Source: Sphingobium sp. Z007 (lineage in GTDB: Bacteria > Pseudomonadota > Alphaproteobacteria > Sphingomonadales > Sphingomonadaceae). From it: DNA of 64,000 nt. A program made the position numbers and the translations under genes. This document shows, piece by piece, positions 25,091-34,478 of the stretch. The DNA lies in contig NZ_FBXK01000001.1 of the NCBI RefSeq assembly GCF_900013425.1, positions 40,001 to 104,000 on the forward strand, given 5' to 3'. Each line of letters opens with the position of its first letter. Within the stretch, counting starts at the first letter, position 1. Below the pieces are notes generated by a model that saw nothing but the letters and a program-made list of their open reading frames with translations, had not been told where the DNA came from and made no database searches.

Positions 25091-25125
25091 AAACGAAAAC
25101 GGGGGACACCTTGCAGGCATCCCCC
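25091..25125 (-). terminator. Intrinsic terminator of the O-demethylase operon
   Basis: On the minus strand GGGGGATGCC and GGTGTCCCCC form a stem followed by GTTTTCGTTTC, 29 nt after the O-demethylase stop. Confidence 0.6.
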
Positions 25126-25153
25126 ATCCCATCCCGCTCAGGATGTCATGCTG

Positions 25154-26554
25154 TTACGCAGCCTTGGTGCGCCAGCCGTCGGCATAATTGTCGCGCGCGG
25201 CTTCCGAATAGGGGACCGAGGAGACGATCGCCTTGATTTCGGTCTGGACATGGCGCTCGACGGTGGGCTTCGACGTGCCGCCATCGGGTTCGCCCCACAG
25301 CAGGGTGACTTCGGTGCCCGGCGCGGCATATTCCGCGTCGACCATCGCCAGCGCCAGGAAGCGGCCGGCGTTGATGGTGTAGCCGATCCAGGTGGACAGG
25401 CCGACGGTCTTGCCGTCCTTGAGCACCGCATCATAGGGGTGCATGCAATAGACGGCGCTGGGGAATTCGAGGAACTTCGCCTTGTCGCCGGTCTGGAGCA
25501 TCGAGCTCATGACGCGGACAATGTCTTCATTGTCGAGGGCCAGCGTGACCTTTTGCCGATGCGGCTGGTCCTTGATCTTTTCCAGCGCTTCGCGGCCGAC
25601 GAACTCATGGTCGAACTTGACCATGATGCCATAGCCCAGTTCCCAGGGGTTGAGATAATAGTCTTCGATATTGTCGGAGACGAAGCTGCCGCCGAGCGAG
25701 CATTTGCCTTCATAGCTGTTTTCGCTGGCCCACTCGCGGAAGCCCTTCGAGCCCTCGCCGGTATAGGTGGCGGGCAGCGGCGAGGGGATCCAGCCGGATT
25801 CCAGTGTGTTGGACGAATAGGTGCGGCCGCCGCAGAGGGTCAGGCCATAATCCTTGCCCGCTTCGATCAGCGCATTGCGGACGGTGTCATAATCCTTCCA
25901 GGGACCAAACAGTTCGTAGCCGGGCTGGCCCGCCATGCCGTGACGCAGCGCGCGCACTTCGACGCCGGCGATATTGATCGGCGCCATGTGGAAGAATTTA
26001 AGGTCCGGCGGAGTCTGGCCCATCGCCTTTTCCAGCACCGGCATGGCGTTGGGGCCCTGCAGCTGGAAGCGATAGTTGCGGCGATAGCCCTGCTGGTCGA
26101 GCGGGCGGGCGATGGTCCGCTCGTCGCGTTCCACCTTCACGTCCCACTTGCCGGTCGAGGCCCAATATTCGACCCATTCGATCGAGGGGGCGCGGCCGAC
26201 TAGTTCGAACTTTTCTTCTTCCAGATAGAAGAGGATGACGTCGCCGATCACATAGCCTTCGGGCGTGACGGGGGCGAACTGCTTGGCGCGGTTGGGCACG
26301 AAGCCCTTGAAGCTGTTGGGGGCGAGGTAGGACAGCATGTCGAACGCGCCGGGGCCGGTGACGAGCAGATCGACCATGTGGAAGCTCTGGTTGAACAGGA
26401 CCGAGCTTTCCGCCCAGCTGCGCTGTTCGTCGCGCCAGTTGCTATATTCGCCCGGCACGCCCGGATAGGCATTGGGGCCGACCTGCTGGTTACGCAGGAA
26501 TGTGACGATGTCGCCCTTTTCATCGAGCAGTTGCTGCAGGGTCTTGTCAGTCAT
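25154..26554 (-). CDS. Tetrahydrofolate-dependent aromatic O-demethylase (LigM/DesA, GcvT-like family)
   Basis: 466 residues, matching LigM (vanillate / 3-O-methylgallate) and DesA (syringate) demethylases in length. These GcvT-fold enzymes move the aryl methyl group to tetrahydrofolate. Shared blocks as I recall LigM include EYSNWRDEQ, FHMVDL with His59, the TPEGYVIGD stretch, LRHGMAGQPGYE and YSSNTLESGWIPSPLPA. The last contains the Tyr matching the LigM catalytic Tyr. The C-terminal VTLLWGEPDGGTSKPTVERH also fits. It starts directly after the alpha/beta-hydrolase stop. LigM-like versus DesA-like specificity cannot be decided here. Confidence 0.9.
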   Translation of the reverse strand: MTDKTLQQLLDEKGDIVTFLRNQQVGPNAYPGVPGEYSNWRDEQRSWAESSVLFNQSFHMVDLLVTGPGAFDMLSYLAPNSFKGFVPNRAKQFAPVTPEGYVIGDVILFYLEEEKFELVGRAPSIEWVEYWASTGKWDVKVERDERTIARPLDQQGYRRNYRFQLQGPNAMPVLEKAMGQTPPDLKFFHMAPINIAGVEVRALRHGMAGQPGYELFGPWKDYDTVRNALIEAGKDYGLTLCGGRTYSSNTLESGWIPSPLPATYTGEGSKGFREWASENSYEGKCSLGGSFVSDNIEDYYLNPWELGYGIMVKFDHEFVGREALEKIKDQPHRQKVTLALDNEDIVRVMSSMLQTGDKAKFLEFPSAVYCMHPYDAVLKDGKTVGLSTWIGYTINAGRFLALAMVDAEYAAPGTEVTLLWGEPDGGTSKPTVERHVQTEIKAIVSSVPYSEAARDNYADGWRTKAA

Positions 26555-27325
26555 TCAAACCTCTCCTTCGACTTGATCTGGAAGTGCACGAAAATCTGGC
26601 GCGGGGCGTGTGTTGAGCCATTCGCGCAAGAGTTGGTTGAAGGCCTGTGGCGCTTCCGCAGGCATCATATGGCCGGCGCCTTCCACGATGCGCAGTTGCG
26701 CATTGGGGATGGCGGCGGCGATGGATTCATGTTGCGCGACCGGGGACCATTGGTCCTGCCGGCCGACCATGACGACCGTCGGGCAGGCGATGGTGGGCAA
26801 CAGCGTATCGACTGACGGGCGGCCCAGCAGCGCTTCGATCTGCGCTTCGAACGTGGGCAGGCCGGCATCGACCGCCATGGCGTAGAGCGCGTCCATCAGG
26901 GCTTCGTTGCGCAGGGCCGCAAAGCCCATCATCGGCGGGAGCCATTCGCCCACCAGTGCGCCGATGCCCTGGGCGCGGCCAATGTCGCGCAACTGGTAGC
27001 GACTCTCGCGCTCGCCGGGCTTGACCGGATGGACGCCGGTGTCGACCAGAGCGAGGCGTTCGACGCGATCGGGCGCCTTGCGCAGCACTTCCAACGCGAC
27101 CCGCGCGCCCATGGAATGGCCCAGCAGGGCGCAGCGATCGGGCATGCAGGCAAGGACATAATCGGCCATCGCCTCGATTCGATCACAACCGACGTAAAAA
27201 CCATCGACCACGGCGCTATCAGGGAAGGCCGCCAGCGTTTCGCCAAACATGCGGGAATCGCACAGCAATCCCGGCAGGATCAGGAGGGGCGCGCCGACAT
27301 CGCGATCTGATGATTTCGCATCCAT
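26555..27325 (-). CDS. Alpha/beta-fold hydrolase
   Basis: 256 residues from the ATG at 27325 (a GTG at 27376 is an upstream alternative). LLILPGLLCDSRMF carries the oxyanion region, GHSMGARVAL the nucleophile Ser near residue 94, and EGAGHMMPAEAP the catalytic His near residue 231. The fold covers esterases, meta-cleavage hydrolases and lactonases. It is upstream of and directly adjacent to the O-demethylase, so an aromatic ester or pathway lactone is a reasonable substrate guess. No clear ribosome site precedes the chosen start. Confidence 0.82.
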   Translation of the reverse strand: MDAKSSDRDVGAPLLILPGLLCDSRMFGETLAAFPDSAVVDGFYVGCDRIEAMADYVLACMPDRCALLGHSMGARVALEVLRKAPDRVERLALVDTGVHPVKPGERESRYQLRDIGRAQGIGALVGEWLPPMMGFAALRNEALMDALYAMAVDAGLPTFEAQIEALLGRPSVDTLLPTIACPTVVMVGRQDQWSPVAQHESIAAAIPNAQLRIVEGAGHMMPAEAPQAFNQLLREWLNTRPAPDFRALPDQVEGEV

Positions 27326-27350
27326 GAATATTTCATCTACACGAATATTC
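27326..27350 (-). promoter_or_regulatory. GAATATT-N11-AATATTC dyad at the hydrolase/O-demethylase start
   Basis: A perfect 7-nt inverted repeat ending one base before the hydrolase ATG. It is a good size for a MarR or IclR dimer; both regulator types are encoded nearby. Confidence 0.5.
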
Positions 27351-27399
27351 TGGAGTGGGCCAGAGAGAAAATGCACGCTCTGACGGTTCCGCGACCGCT

Positions 27400-28740
27400 T
27401 TATGGCAGGTGTATTTCTTCATCGGCCGGGCGCAGGTGCGACAGCAGCAGGACCAGCGCGGCGACCGCCGAGCCGAGCGCGAGCAGCAGGGAGGTGACCC
27501 CCCTGCCCGCCCCCACCGCCAGCAATTGTCCGGCGAGAAACGGGCCTAGCGCCGCGCCCATACGGCCGAAGCCGATCACCGTGCCGGTGCCGGTCGCGCG
27601 CAAGGTGGTGGGATAGATATTGGCGATCAACGCATAGAGGCCGACGACCGATCCGTTGGCAAGGAAACCCAGGATGAAGGCTGCAACTTGGAGCCAGACC
27701 ATGGCGGCGGGGACCGCGCCGAAGACCGCGACCGCGACCGCCGCGCCGCCCAGCCCGCCGATCACCAGCGGGCGCAGGCCCAGCCGCGGCGACAGGAAGC
27801 CCAGCGTCAGCCCGCCGATCGCGCCGCCCATGTTCATGAAAACCGACACGATCGTCGCCCGCGACGGATCGAAGCCCAGCGCCACGACCAGCGAGGGTGC
27901 CCAGCCCAGCGCATAGTAAAAGGTCATCATGTGCAGGCCGTACATGAAGATGAGGGCGATGGTGGTGGCGCGATAGCGGGTCGCGAAGAGCTGACCCATC
28001 GATGCTTTGGGTTCGTCCACGATTCTGACCTGCCCGGCCTGCGGCTGGCCGAGGCGGCGCAATATGGCGTTGATGCGCGGCAGCGCGGCGGGGCCGTGGC
28101 GGGTGGCGAGCCAGGCGACCGATTCGGGCAAGCATAGCAGCACGAGCGGCACCATCAGCGCGGTGGCACCCGCCCCGGCAAGGAAGATCGATTCCCAGCC
28201 ATGGCTTTTAAGCAGTTGCGCCGCGCCCCAACCGCCGACGATGCCGCCGACCGGATAGCCCGCCGCCATGATGCTGACCGCCAGGTCGCGGCGATGGCGA
28301 TTGGCGAATTCCGCCGACGCGGCGTTGACCGCCGCCAGCACCGCGCCAAGGCCGAGGCCCGTAAAGGCGCGCAACAGGCAGAGGACCACGACATTGGGGG
28401 CGAAGGCCGAGGCGAACATGCCGCCGACCATAATGGCGAGGCACAGGAGGATTTGCGGGCGTCGGCCAATGCGGTCGGCAAGCTGGCCCAGCGTCAGCGA
28501 GCCCACGACCATGCCCGCCAGTCCGGCTGAGACGACCAGGCCGATCGCGCCGGGGCCGACGCTCCATTGGCGCGCGATGCCGGGCGCGGCGAAGGTCACC
28601 GCCAATATGTCGAAGCCGTCGAGCGCATTGAGCAGGAAGCAGATGGCGATCGCCACAATCTGCGGCAGGCGCATCGGCCGGCTGGCCAGGATGCTGCGCG
28701 GATCGTCGGCGGGCAAGGCAGTGGTCGGCATGACGGCCAT
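27400..28740 (-). CDS. MFS transporter, aromatic acid:H+ symporter (AAHS) type
   Basis: 446 residues with about 12 membrane helices. The first helix contains NALDGFDILAVTFAAP, the charged DGxD motif characteristic of the AAHS group (PcaK, VanK). GQLADRIGRRPQI is the MFS loop 2-3 motif. The start at 28740 has AGAGGA about 10 nt upstream, 30 nt downstream of the MarR-type dyad. Sharing this dyad with the hydratase-lyase, FerA-like and ALDH genes suggests it imports ferulate, vanillate or a related acid. Confidence 0.9.
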   Translation of the reverse strand: MAVMPTTALPADDPRSILASRPMRLPQIVAIAICFLLNALDGFDILAVTFAAPGIARQWSVGPGAIGLVVSAGLAGMVVGSLTLGQLADRIGRRPQILLCLAIMVGGMFASAFAPNVVVLCLLRAFTGLGLGAVLAAVNAASAEFANRHRRDLAVSIMAAGYPVGGIVGGWGAAQLLKSHGWESIFLAGAGATALMVPLVLLCLPESVAWLATRHGPAALPRINAILRRLGQPQAGQVRIVDEPKASMGQLFATRYRATTIALIFMYGLHMMTFYYALGWAPSLVVALGFDPSRATIVSVFMNMGGAIGGLTLGFLSPRLGLRPLVIGGLGGAAVAVAVFGAVPAAMVWLQVAAFILGFLANGSVVGLYALIANIYPTTLRATGTGTVIGFGRMGAALGPFLAGQLLAVGAGRGVTSLLLALGSAVAALVLLLSHLRPADEEIHLP

Positions 28741-28770
28741 GGGCGGCGTTCCTCTCTCTTGTGCCGCCAC

Positions 28771-28793
28771 ATTGTATGCTGACGACACAATAT
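28771..28793 (-). promoter_or_regulatory. ATTGT...ACAAT operator of the aromatic acid transporter
   Basis: ATTGTATGCTGACGACACAAT reads as a dyad with ATTGTaT/AcACAAT arms. On the minus strand TTTGCA precedes it and TACAAT within it gives a -35/-10 pair with a 16-nt spacer, as at 13934. Confidence 0.6.
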
Positions 28794-28865
28794 GCAAATC
28801 GAAACGCGCGCGTGCCGCCGACGCAAATGGCCGATGCAAATGCTTGTGGAACGCTGGAAACAAAT

Positions 28866-28879
28866 ATAACGATCGTTAT
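28866..28879 (+). promoter_or_regulatory. ATAACGATCGTTAT operator of the Bcr/CflA-type transporter
   Basis: A 14-nt perfect palindrome 26 nt before the gene start. TGGAAA (28855-28860) lies 6 nt before the core and TATTAA follows with a 16-nt spacer, the shared geometry of this operator family. Confidence 0.7.
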
Positions 28880-28905
28880 TAATTAGGGAGAGGACAGATA
28901 AAACG

Positions 28906-30117
28906 ATGCCGCACGCCACCGCCCCGGCCGGCCGGACAGACAGCGAACCGAGCCTGCTGCTGGGCGTTGCCTTCGGCTTTCTATCCTCGCTTGGCCCCTT
29001 CGCCATCGACCTCTACCTGCCAGCCATGCCGGGCATGGCGCGCGCGATGGCGGCGGACAGCGGCGCGGTGCAGCGCACCCTGTCCGCCTTTTTCCTGGGG
29101 CTGGCGCTGGCGCAGATACCGCTCGGCACGCTGGGCGACCGGTTCGGGCGGCGGCGGCCGCTGATCGGCGGGCTGGCTCTGTTTGCGGCCGCCTCGATCG
29201 CCTGCGCCATGGCGACCAGCCTGACCATGTTGATCGCCTGCCGCTTCCTGCAGGGGATGGGGGCGTGCGCGGGCACGGCGAGCGTGCGGGCCATGATCCG
29301 CGACCGGCATAGCGGCCATCGCGCTGCGCAACTGATGGCCTTCACCTTCCTCATCATCGGCATATCGCCAGTGCTGGCGCCGCTGGCGGGCAGTTACCTG
29401 TTGCAGATCATGTCGTGGCGCGGGCTGTTCGCGTTGCTGGCGGCTGGCGGGGTGGTCGCGCTGGTCGCCGTCCTCATGCTCCTGCCCGAATCGCTGCCGC
29501 CCGAACGGCGGTTGCATAAGGTGCCGATGCTGGAGAGCTATCGCCGGTTGCTGAAAGCGCCGGCCTTTATGAGCTGGACGATCGTGGCGGGGCTGGCGAC
29601 GACCATTCCCTTCGCCTTCGTCACCGCCGCTCCCTTTCTCTATACGCAGGGCTTTGGCCTCACCGCGCATCACTATAGCCTGTTGCTGGCGCTCAATGCC
29701 GTGACGTCGATCATCGCCACCCAGTTCGCGCCGACGCTGATGCGGCGGCTGGGCGCGCGGCGGCTGGTGTCGATCGCGGCGACGATCGCCATCGCGGCGA
29801 CGGCGCTGCTGGCGCTTACAACTGTTGCACTCGCTGTCTCGATCGGCACGTTCCAGCTCTATGCGATGCTGCTTTTTGCGCTGGCCGGGCTGATCCTGAC
29901 CCCCGCCGCCATTTCCGCGCTGGACGCTGCGGGCGGCGGGGCCGGCGCAGCCACCGGGCTGCTTGGCACGCTGCAACTGGCGATCACCGCGCTGGCGAGC
30001 GGCGCGGTGTCGCTGTTGCCGTCGATGACCGTGCTGCCGCTGGCGGCTTTACTGGGCGGTAGCTTCATGCTGATGGCGGTGGTGATGCTGGGATTGGGCG
30101 GGCGACGGGCCGTTTGA
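28906..30117 (+). CDS. MFS drug-resistance transporter, Bcr/CflA family
   Basis: 403 residues with about 12 membrane helices. FAIDLYLPAMPGMARAM near residue 31 is the typical Bcr/CflA first-helix motif, and LGDRFGRRRPLIGG the MFS loop motif. It starts after GGGAGAGGAC. The gene carries the TAACGATCGTTA operator and so belongs with the TonB, oxygenase and flavocytochrome genes. Members export drugs and small metabolites; export of a toxic pathway intermediate, or import of the substrate, are both possible. Confidence 0.9.
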   Translation: MPHATAPAGRTDSEPSLLLGVAFGFLSSLGPFAIDLYLPAMPGMARAMAADSGAVQRTLSAFFLGLALAQIPLGTLGDRFGRRRPLIGGLALFAAASIACAMATSLTMLIACRFLQGMGACAGTASVRAMIRDRHSGHRAAQLMAFTFLIIGISPVLAPLAGSYLLQIMSWRGLFALLAAGGVVALVAVLMLLPESLPPERRLHKVPMLESYRRLLKAPAFMSWTIVAGLATTIPFAFVTAAPFLYTQGFGLTAHHYSLLLALNAVTSIIATQFAPTLMRRLGARRLVSIAATIAIAATALLALTTVALAVSIGTFQLYAMLLFALAGLILTPAAISALDAAGGGAGAATGLLGTLQLAITALASGAVSLLPSMTVLPLAALLGGSFMLMAVVMLGLGGRRAV

Positions 30118-30132
30118 TAGTCCCAAAGCGTA

Positions 30133-30150
30133 TTCCCGCCTGCGCGGGAA
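30133..30150. repeat. Short GC-rich palindrome between convergent genes
   Basis: TTCCCGCCTGCGCGGGAA; the identical 18-mer recurs at 61300-61317. It probably serves as a terminator or REP-like element. Confidence 0.65.
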
Positions 30151-30166
30151 CACATAATACAATGCT

Positions 30167-31014
30167 CTAGCTGTCCTTGGTCAGCCGCTCGGCGTGCCAA
30201 CGCAGATGGTCGGCCATGAAAGTCGATATGCAATAATAGCTGTGGTCATAGCCCGGTTGCATGCGCAGCGTCAGCGGGATGCCGGCGGCCGTGCAGGCCT
30301 GTTCCAACAGATGCGGCTTGAGCTGTTCGGCGAGGAAGTTGTCGGCGTCGCCCTGATCGACCAGCAGGTCCGCGACACGCGCGCCATCCTCTATCAGGGC
30401 GACGGCGTCATGCTTGCGCCAGGCGGCGCGATCGTCGCCCAGATAGCCGCCCAGCGCCTTATGCCCCCAGGGCACTTGCGAGGGCGCGACGATCGGCGCG
30501 AAGGCGGAGACGGCCTTGTAGCGGTCGGGCAAGGTCAGGCCGATGGTGAGCGCGCCATGACCGCCCATGCTATGCCCCATGATCGACTGACGGCCCATGT
30601 CGGCGGCGGGAAACTCCGATGCGATCAGCGCAGGCAGATCCTGCGTCACATAGGACCACATGCGATAATGCTGCGCGAAGGGCGCCTGCTTCGCGTCGAC
30701 ATAGAAGCCCGCGCCCAGCCCGAAATCATAGGCGCCGTCGGGATCGTCAGGCACGCCTTCCCCGCGCGGCGAGGTATCGGGCGCGACGAAGATGAGGCCG
30801 AGTTCCGCACAAAGGCGGCGATATTCGCCCTTGTCCGTCACATTGGCATGGGTGCAGGTGAGGCCTGACAGATACCAGACGACCGGCAGCTTTGCGCCCG
30901 GTTCATGCGGGGGGACATAGACCGAGAAGGTCATGTCCGTGCCCGTGACGGCGGAGGCGTGCTTATAGACGCCCTGCACGCCGGCAAAGGCGCGATTGGT
31001 GCTGATTATGTCCA

Positions 31015-31015
<1 letters not shown>
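30167..31015 (-). CDS. fghA: S-formylglutathione hydrolase
   Basis: 282 residues, the normal length. The esterase-D fold shows WYLSGLTC, GHSMGG with nucleophile Ser149, and PGYDHSYYC with the catalytic His. It hydrolyses S-formylglutathione to formate and glutathione, the second step of glutathione-dependent formaldehyde oxidation. The ATG overlaps the dehydrogenase stop (TGATG), so the two enzymes are coupled. Formaldehyde could arise here from monooxygenase-type demethylation or from gamma-carbon loss of lignin dimers; the LigM-type demethylase itself yields methyl-tetrahydrofolate. Confidence 0.95.
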
Positions 31016-32127
<1,112 letters not shown>

Positions 32128-32214
32128 ATGTGATTCTCCAAAAATATGGATGTCCGGTTCATGGTGCCGGAAAAATGGCGGATGGCGCAAGCCGTGCGGC
32201 CACTCCTTCGGGGA

Positions 32215-32775
32215 TCAGGCGGCTGGCTCGTCGTCGCCTTCGGGCCGGGTGAATTCGAGGAAGCGGCTGTTGCCGCTGTCGTCCGTGGCTTCAAGCGTAT
32301 CAACCAGCGTGTCGAGATACTGGTTCAGCATATCGACCTCCGGCGTCGTCAGCGCGGAGACGAGATAGGTCGCCACCTTGTCCGTCTGCGGGCGCATCAG
32401 GCCGTAGAGACGCCGGCCTTCGTCGGTCAGGACCAGCGTCTTGCGCCGTTTGTTGGCGGGGTCGCGCTCGACCGCGATGCGGCCGTGCTTTTGCAGCGCG
32501 GCGACGGCGCGGGAGACGCTCATCGGATTGACGCCGGTCATTTCGGCCAGTTCGTGGCTGGCCGAATGGGGGTGGCGGCCGATCAGCATCAGCAGGCGAA
32601 ATTCATTGAGGCTGATCTTGTAGCGATGTTCCAGATAGGTGGAGAAAGGCGCCATCAGCTTGTTGGACAGCCGCAGCAGCCGATGGAGCGTGTCCGCAGG
32701 GCTGATTTCGGCAGCGCGCGGCCGCGGCGACTTGGAGGACGCGGACGATTTCCTGGGCGGGCTGCTGTTCGACAT
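32215..32775 (-). CDS. MarR-family regulator with extended basic N-terminus
   Basis: 186 residues. A Ser/Lys/Arg/Pro-rich tail of about 28 residues precedes a MarR winged helix (YKISLNEFRLLMLIGRHPHSASHELAEMTGVNPMSVSRAVAALQKHGRI; wing VERDPANKRRKTLVLTDEGRRLY). The MarR protein DesR controls O-demethylase genes in Sphingobium SYK-6, and this gene could play a similar part, but orthology is not shown. An ATG six codons upstream is an alternative start. An inverted repeat at 32807-32833 overlaps a TTGACT -35 hexamer and may be its own operator. Confidence 0.85.
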   Translation of the reverse strand: MSNSSPPRKSSASSKSPRPRAAEISPADTLHRLLRLSNKLMAPFSTYLEHRYKISLNEFRLLMLIGRHPHSASHELAEMTGVNPMSVSRAVAALQKHGRIAVERDPANKRRKTLVLTDEGRRLYGLMRPQTDKVATYLVSALTTPEVDMLNQYLDTLVDTLEATDDSGNSRFLEFTRPEGDDEPAA

Positions 32776-32806
32776 GGTCTTCCGATAGGACATCTGGCGG
32801 CGGTGA

Positions 32807-32833
32807 AGTCAAGCCATGGGTGGCGGCTTGAGT
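32807..32833 (-). promoter_or_regulatory. Inverted repeat at the MarR gene promoter
   Basis: AGTCAAGCC and GGCTTGAGT (8 of 9 paired) separated by 9 nt; the left arm contains the TTGACT -35 hexamer on the minus strand. Candidate autoregulatory site. Confidence 0.35.
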
Positions 32834-32836
32834 TCC

Positions 32837-33232
32837 CTAGCCGACGATCGCGCAGCCGACGCTGGTGAATTTGCCGTCAGCGACGTGATAATGGATATAT
32901 TGGCGCATTTCCTGCACCTGCCCCTTCATGATCGGGGCGAACTGGTCCAGCCCTTGCGAGGCCAGCGTGGCGGCGTCGAGATCCTTTGTGCCTTCGACGC
33001 GGATGATCCCTTCGAGCGCGACCAGATCGGCGCTGGAGGCGAAGCGTTCGATCGTCAGGGTTTCGATGACATGGGCGTGGAGGAAGGTGTAGAAGCGCTT
33101 GAAGGCTTCGCGGGTGCTAAGGTCCACGCCAAAGAAGCGGATGCTGGCGCCCGGCGCGTAGAAATCGAAAACCGTGTCATAGTCGCGGTCGTTGAACGCC
33201 CGCGCGTAGCGATCATAGTCGGCGCGATCCAT
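32837..33232 (-). CDS. SnoaL/NTF2-like protein
   Basis: 131 residues; starts after GGGAGAGGGCG. The pattern DYDRYARAFNDRDYDTVFDFYAPGASIRFFG is the NTF2-like helix plus first strand, followed by a long helix containing several His and Arg residues. It is transcribed away from another SnoaL-like gene (33313), and the operator at 33267 lies between them. One of four NTF2-like proteins in this island. Function unknown. Confidence 0.78.
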   Translation of the reverse strand: MDRADYDRYARAFNDRDYDTVFDFYAPGASIRFFGVDLSTREAFKRFYTFLHAHVIETLTIERFASSADLVALEGIIRVEGTKDLDAATLASQGLDQFAPIMKGQVQEMRQYIHYHVADGKFTSVGCAIVG

Positions 33233-33266
33233 CGCCCTCTCCCTCTGTTATGACTTGCCGTTTTAA

Positions 33267-33278
33267 TAACGATCGTTA
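33267..33278. promoter_or_regulatory. TAACGATCGTTA operator between two divergent SnoaL-like genes
   Basis: A perfect palindrome. Rightward TTGCCG (33255-33260) lies 6 nt before it and TATCAT follows with a 16-nt spacer, a good -10. Both divergent transcription units may be controlled. Confidence 0.75.
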
Positions 33279-33312
33279 TCATAATAGGAAAGCAGAAAAT
33301 GAGGAGAGGGTT

Positions 33313-33702
33313 ATGACCTATAGCGCGCAGGAGCAGCGCAACCTGGACCTGGTGCAGGCGATGTTCGAGCAGGTGCTGATCCCGATGGATGGCGATGCGG
33401 CCGACCGCTTCATCGCGCCGGACTATATCCAGCACAACCAGTGGGTCGATACCGGGCTGGAGCCGCTGAAGGCGTTCCTGCGCAAGGTGCGCGGGGAGAA
33501 CCCGGATGCGGTGCATGACATCAAGCGGCGCTTTGCCGACGGCGACCATGTGATCGTCCATTATCATGTGCGGCGGTGGGCGAGCGACATCGGCTTTGCG
33601 GCGATGGATATTTTCCGCATCGAAGGCGACAAGATCGTCGAGCATTGGGACGTGGTGCAGGATGTGCCGGTCGACAGTCCCAATCCCCATTCTCCCTTTT
33701 AA
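33313..33702 (+). CDS. SnoaL/NTF2-like protein, SnoaL-type polyketide cyclase form
   Basis: 129 residues; the ATG follows GAGGAGAGGG. Features typical of the SnoaL-like subfamily are DRFIAPDYIQHNQWVDTGLEPLKAFL near residue 33 and the HYHVRRW...FRIEGDKIVEHWDVVQDVP tail with conserved His and Trp. It is the first gene of a three-gene operon with an SDR and a DUF3237 protein, under the TAACGATCGTTA box. Members often turn out to be isomerases, hydratases or lyases. Confidence 0.85.
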   Translation: MTYSAQEQRNLDLVQAMFEQVLIPMDGDAADRFIAPDYIQHNQWVDTGLEPLKAFLRKVRGENPDAVHDIKRRFADGDHVIVHYHVRRWASDIGFAAMDIFRIEGDKIVEHWDVVQDVPVDSPNPHSPF

Positions 33703-33715
33703 GGTTGGAGAGCAC

Positions 33716-34465
33716 ATGCGGTTTACGGATAAGATCGTCCTGGTGGTGGGCGGCAATAGTGGCATTGGGCTGGCCAGCGCGCAGGCCTTTGCGGCGGAGG
33801 GGGCCCGCGTGCGGCTGACCGGGCGCGACCAGGCGACGATCGATGCGGCGGTTGCGGGCATCGCCGGTGCCAGGGGCTATCGCGCGGACATTGCCGATCT
33901 CAACGCGATGGACTCGGTGATCGCCGATATCGCCGCGCAGGACGGGCGGATCGATACGCTGTTCGTCAATGCGGGCGTGGGCGGCTTTGCGCCCTTCCGC
34001 GACCTGACGCCCGATGATTGGGACCATGTCCATAGCGTCAACCTGCGCGGGTGCGTGTTCGCCATCCAAAAGGCGTTGCGGCTGATGGGCCGGGGCGGGT
34101 CGATCGTGGCGACGGGATCGATCGGCGGCCATGCCTTCGTACCGGGCAACACCGCCTATGCCGCGGCGAAGGGCGGGCTATATGCCGCGATAAAGGTAAT
34201 AGCGGGCGAACTGGTGGGTGAGGGCATCCGCGTCAATCTGGTCAGCCCCGGCCCGATCGAAACGCCGCTGCTGCATCGCAATCCGGGCATGAGCGACGAT
34301 GATGTGGACAATATGCGCGAGATGATGATCGCGGCAGTGCCGATGAAACGCATGGGGCGAGCCGACGAGGTCGCGCGCGCCGTTCTGTTCCTGGCGTCGG
34401 ACGAGGCCAGTTTTATCACCGCCGCCAATCTGTTCGTGGATGGCGGCACGCTGGAATTGGGCTGA
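33716..34465 (+). CDS. SDR-family oxidoreductase
   Basis: 249 residues, classical SDR: VVGGNSGIGLASAQAF cofactor motif, NAGVGGF, catalytic Ser in TGSIGG near residue 136, and YAAAKGG with Tyr and Lys near 150. It starts 13 nt after the SnoaL-like stop with GGAGAGC upstream. GRDQ after the first beta-alpha unit suggests NADP preference, though this is weak. Probably a side-chain alcohol dehydrogenase or ketone reductase of the island. Confidence 0.88.
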   Translation: MRFTDKIVLVVGGNSGIGLASAQAFAAEGARVRLTGRDQATIDAAVAGIAGARGYRADIADLNAMDSVIADIAAQDGRIDTLFVNAGVGGFAPFRDLTPDDWDHVHSVNLRGCVFAIQKALRLMGRGGSIVATGSIGGHAFVPGNTAYAAAKGGLYAAIKVIAGELVGEGIRVNLVSPGPIETPLLHRNPGMSDDDVDNMREMMIAAVPMKRMGRADEVARAVLFLASDEASFITAANLFVDGGTLELG

Positions 34466-34478
34466 TTGGGGAGTTGGA

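Larger units (their letters stand above)
24691..25153. other. Long non-coding interval between convergent genes
   Basis: 463 nt between the IclR and O-demethylase stops. At 24775-24848 there is a degenerate repeat block with three copies of GACGCCAC (24775, 24819, 24830) and two of GGGTCAC (24798, 24842). Two hairpins follow (listed separately). I see no credible gene in it. Confidence 0.6.

Noticed and set aside
24925..25236. A 103-codon plus ORF in the long interval, ending inside the O-demethylase gene.
   Set aside because: No ribosome site, it reads through a hairpin repeat and a terminator, and has no recognisable motif.
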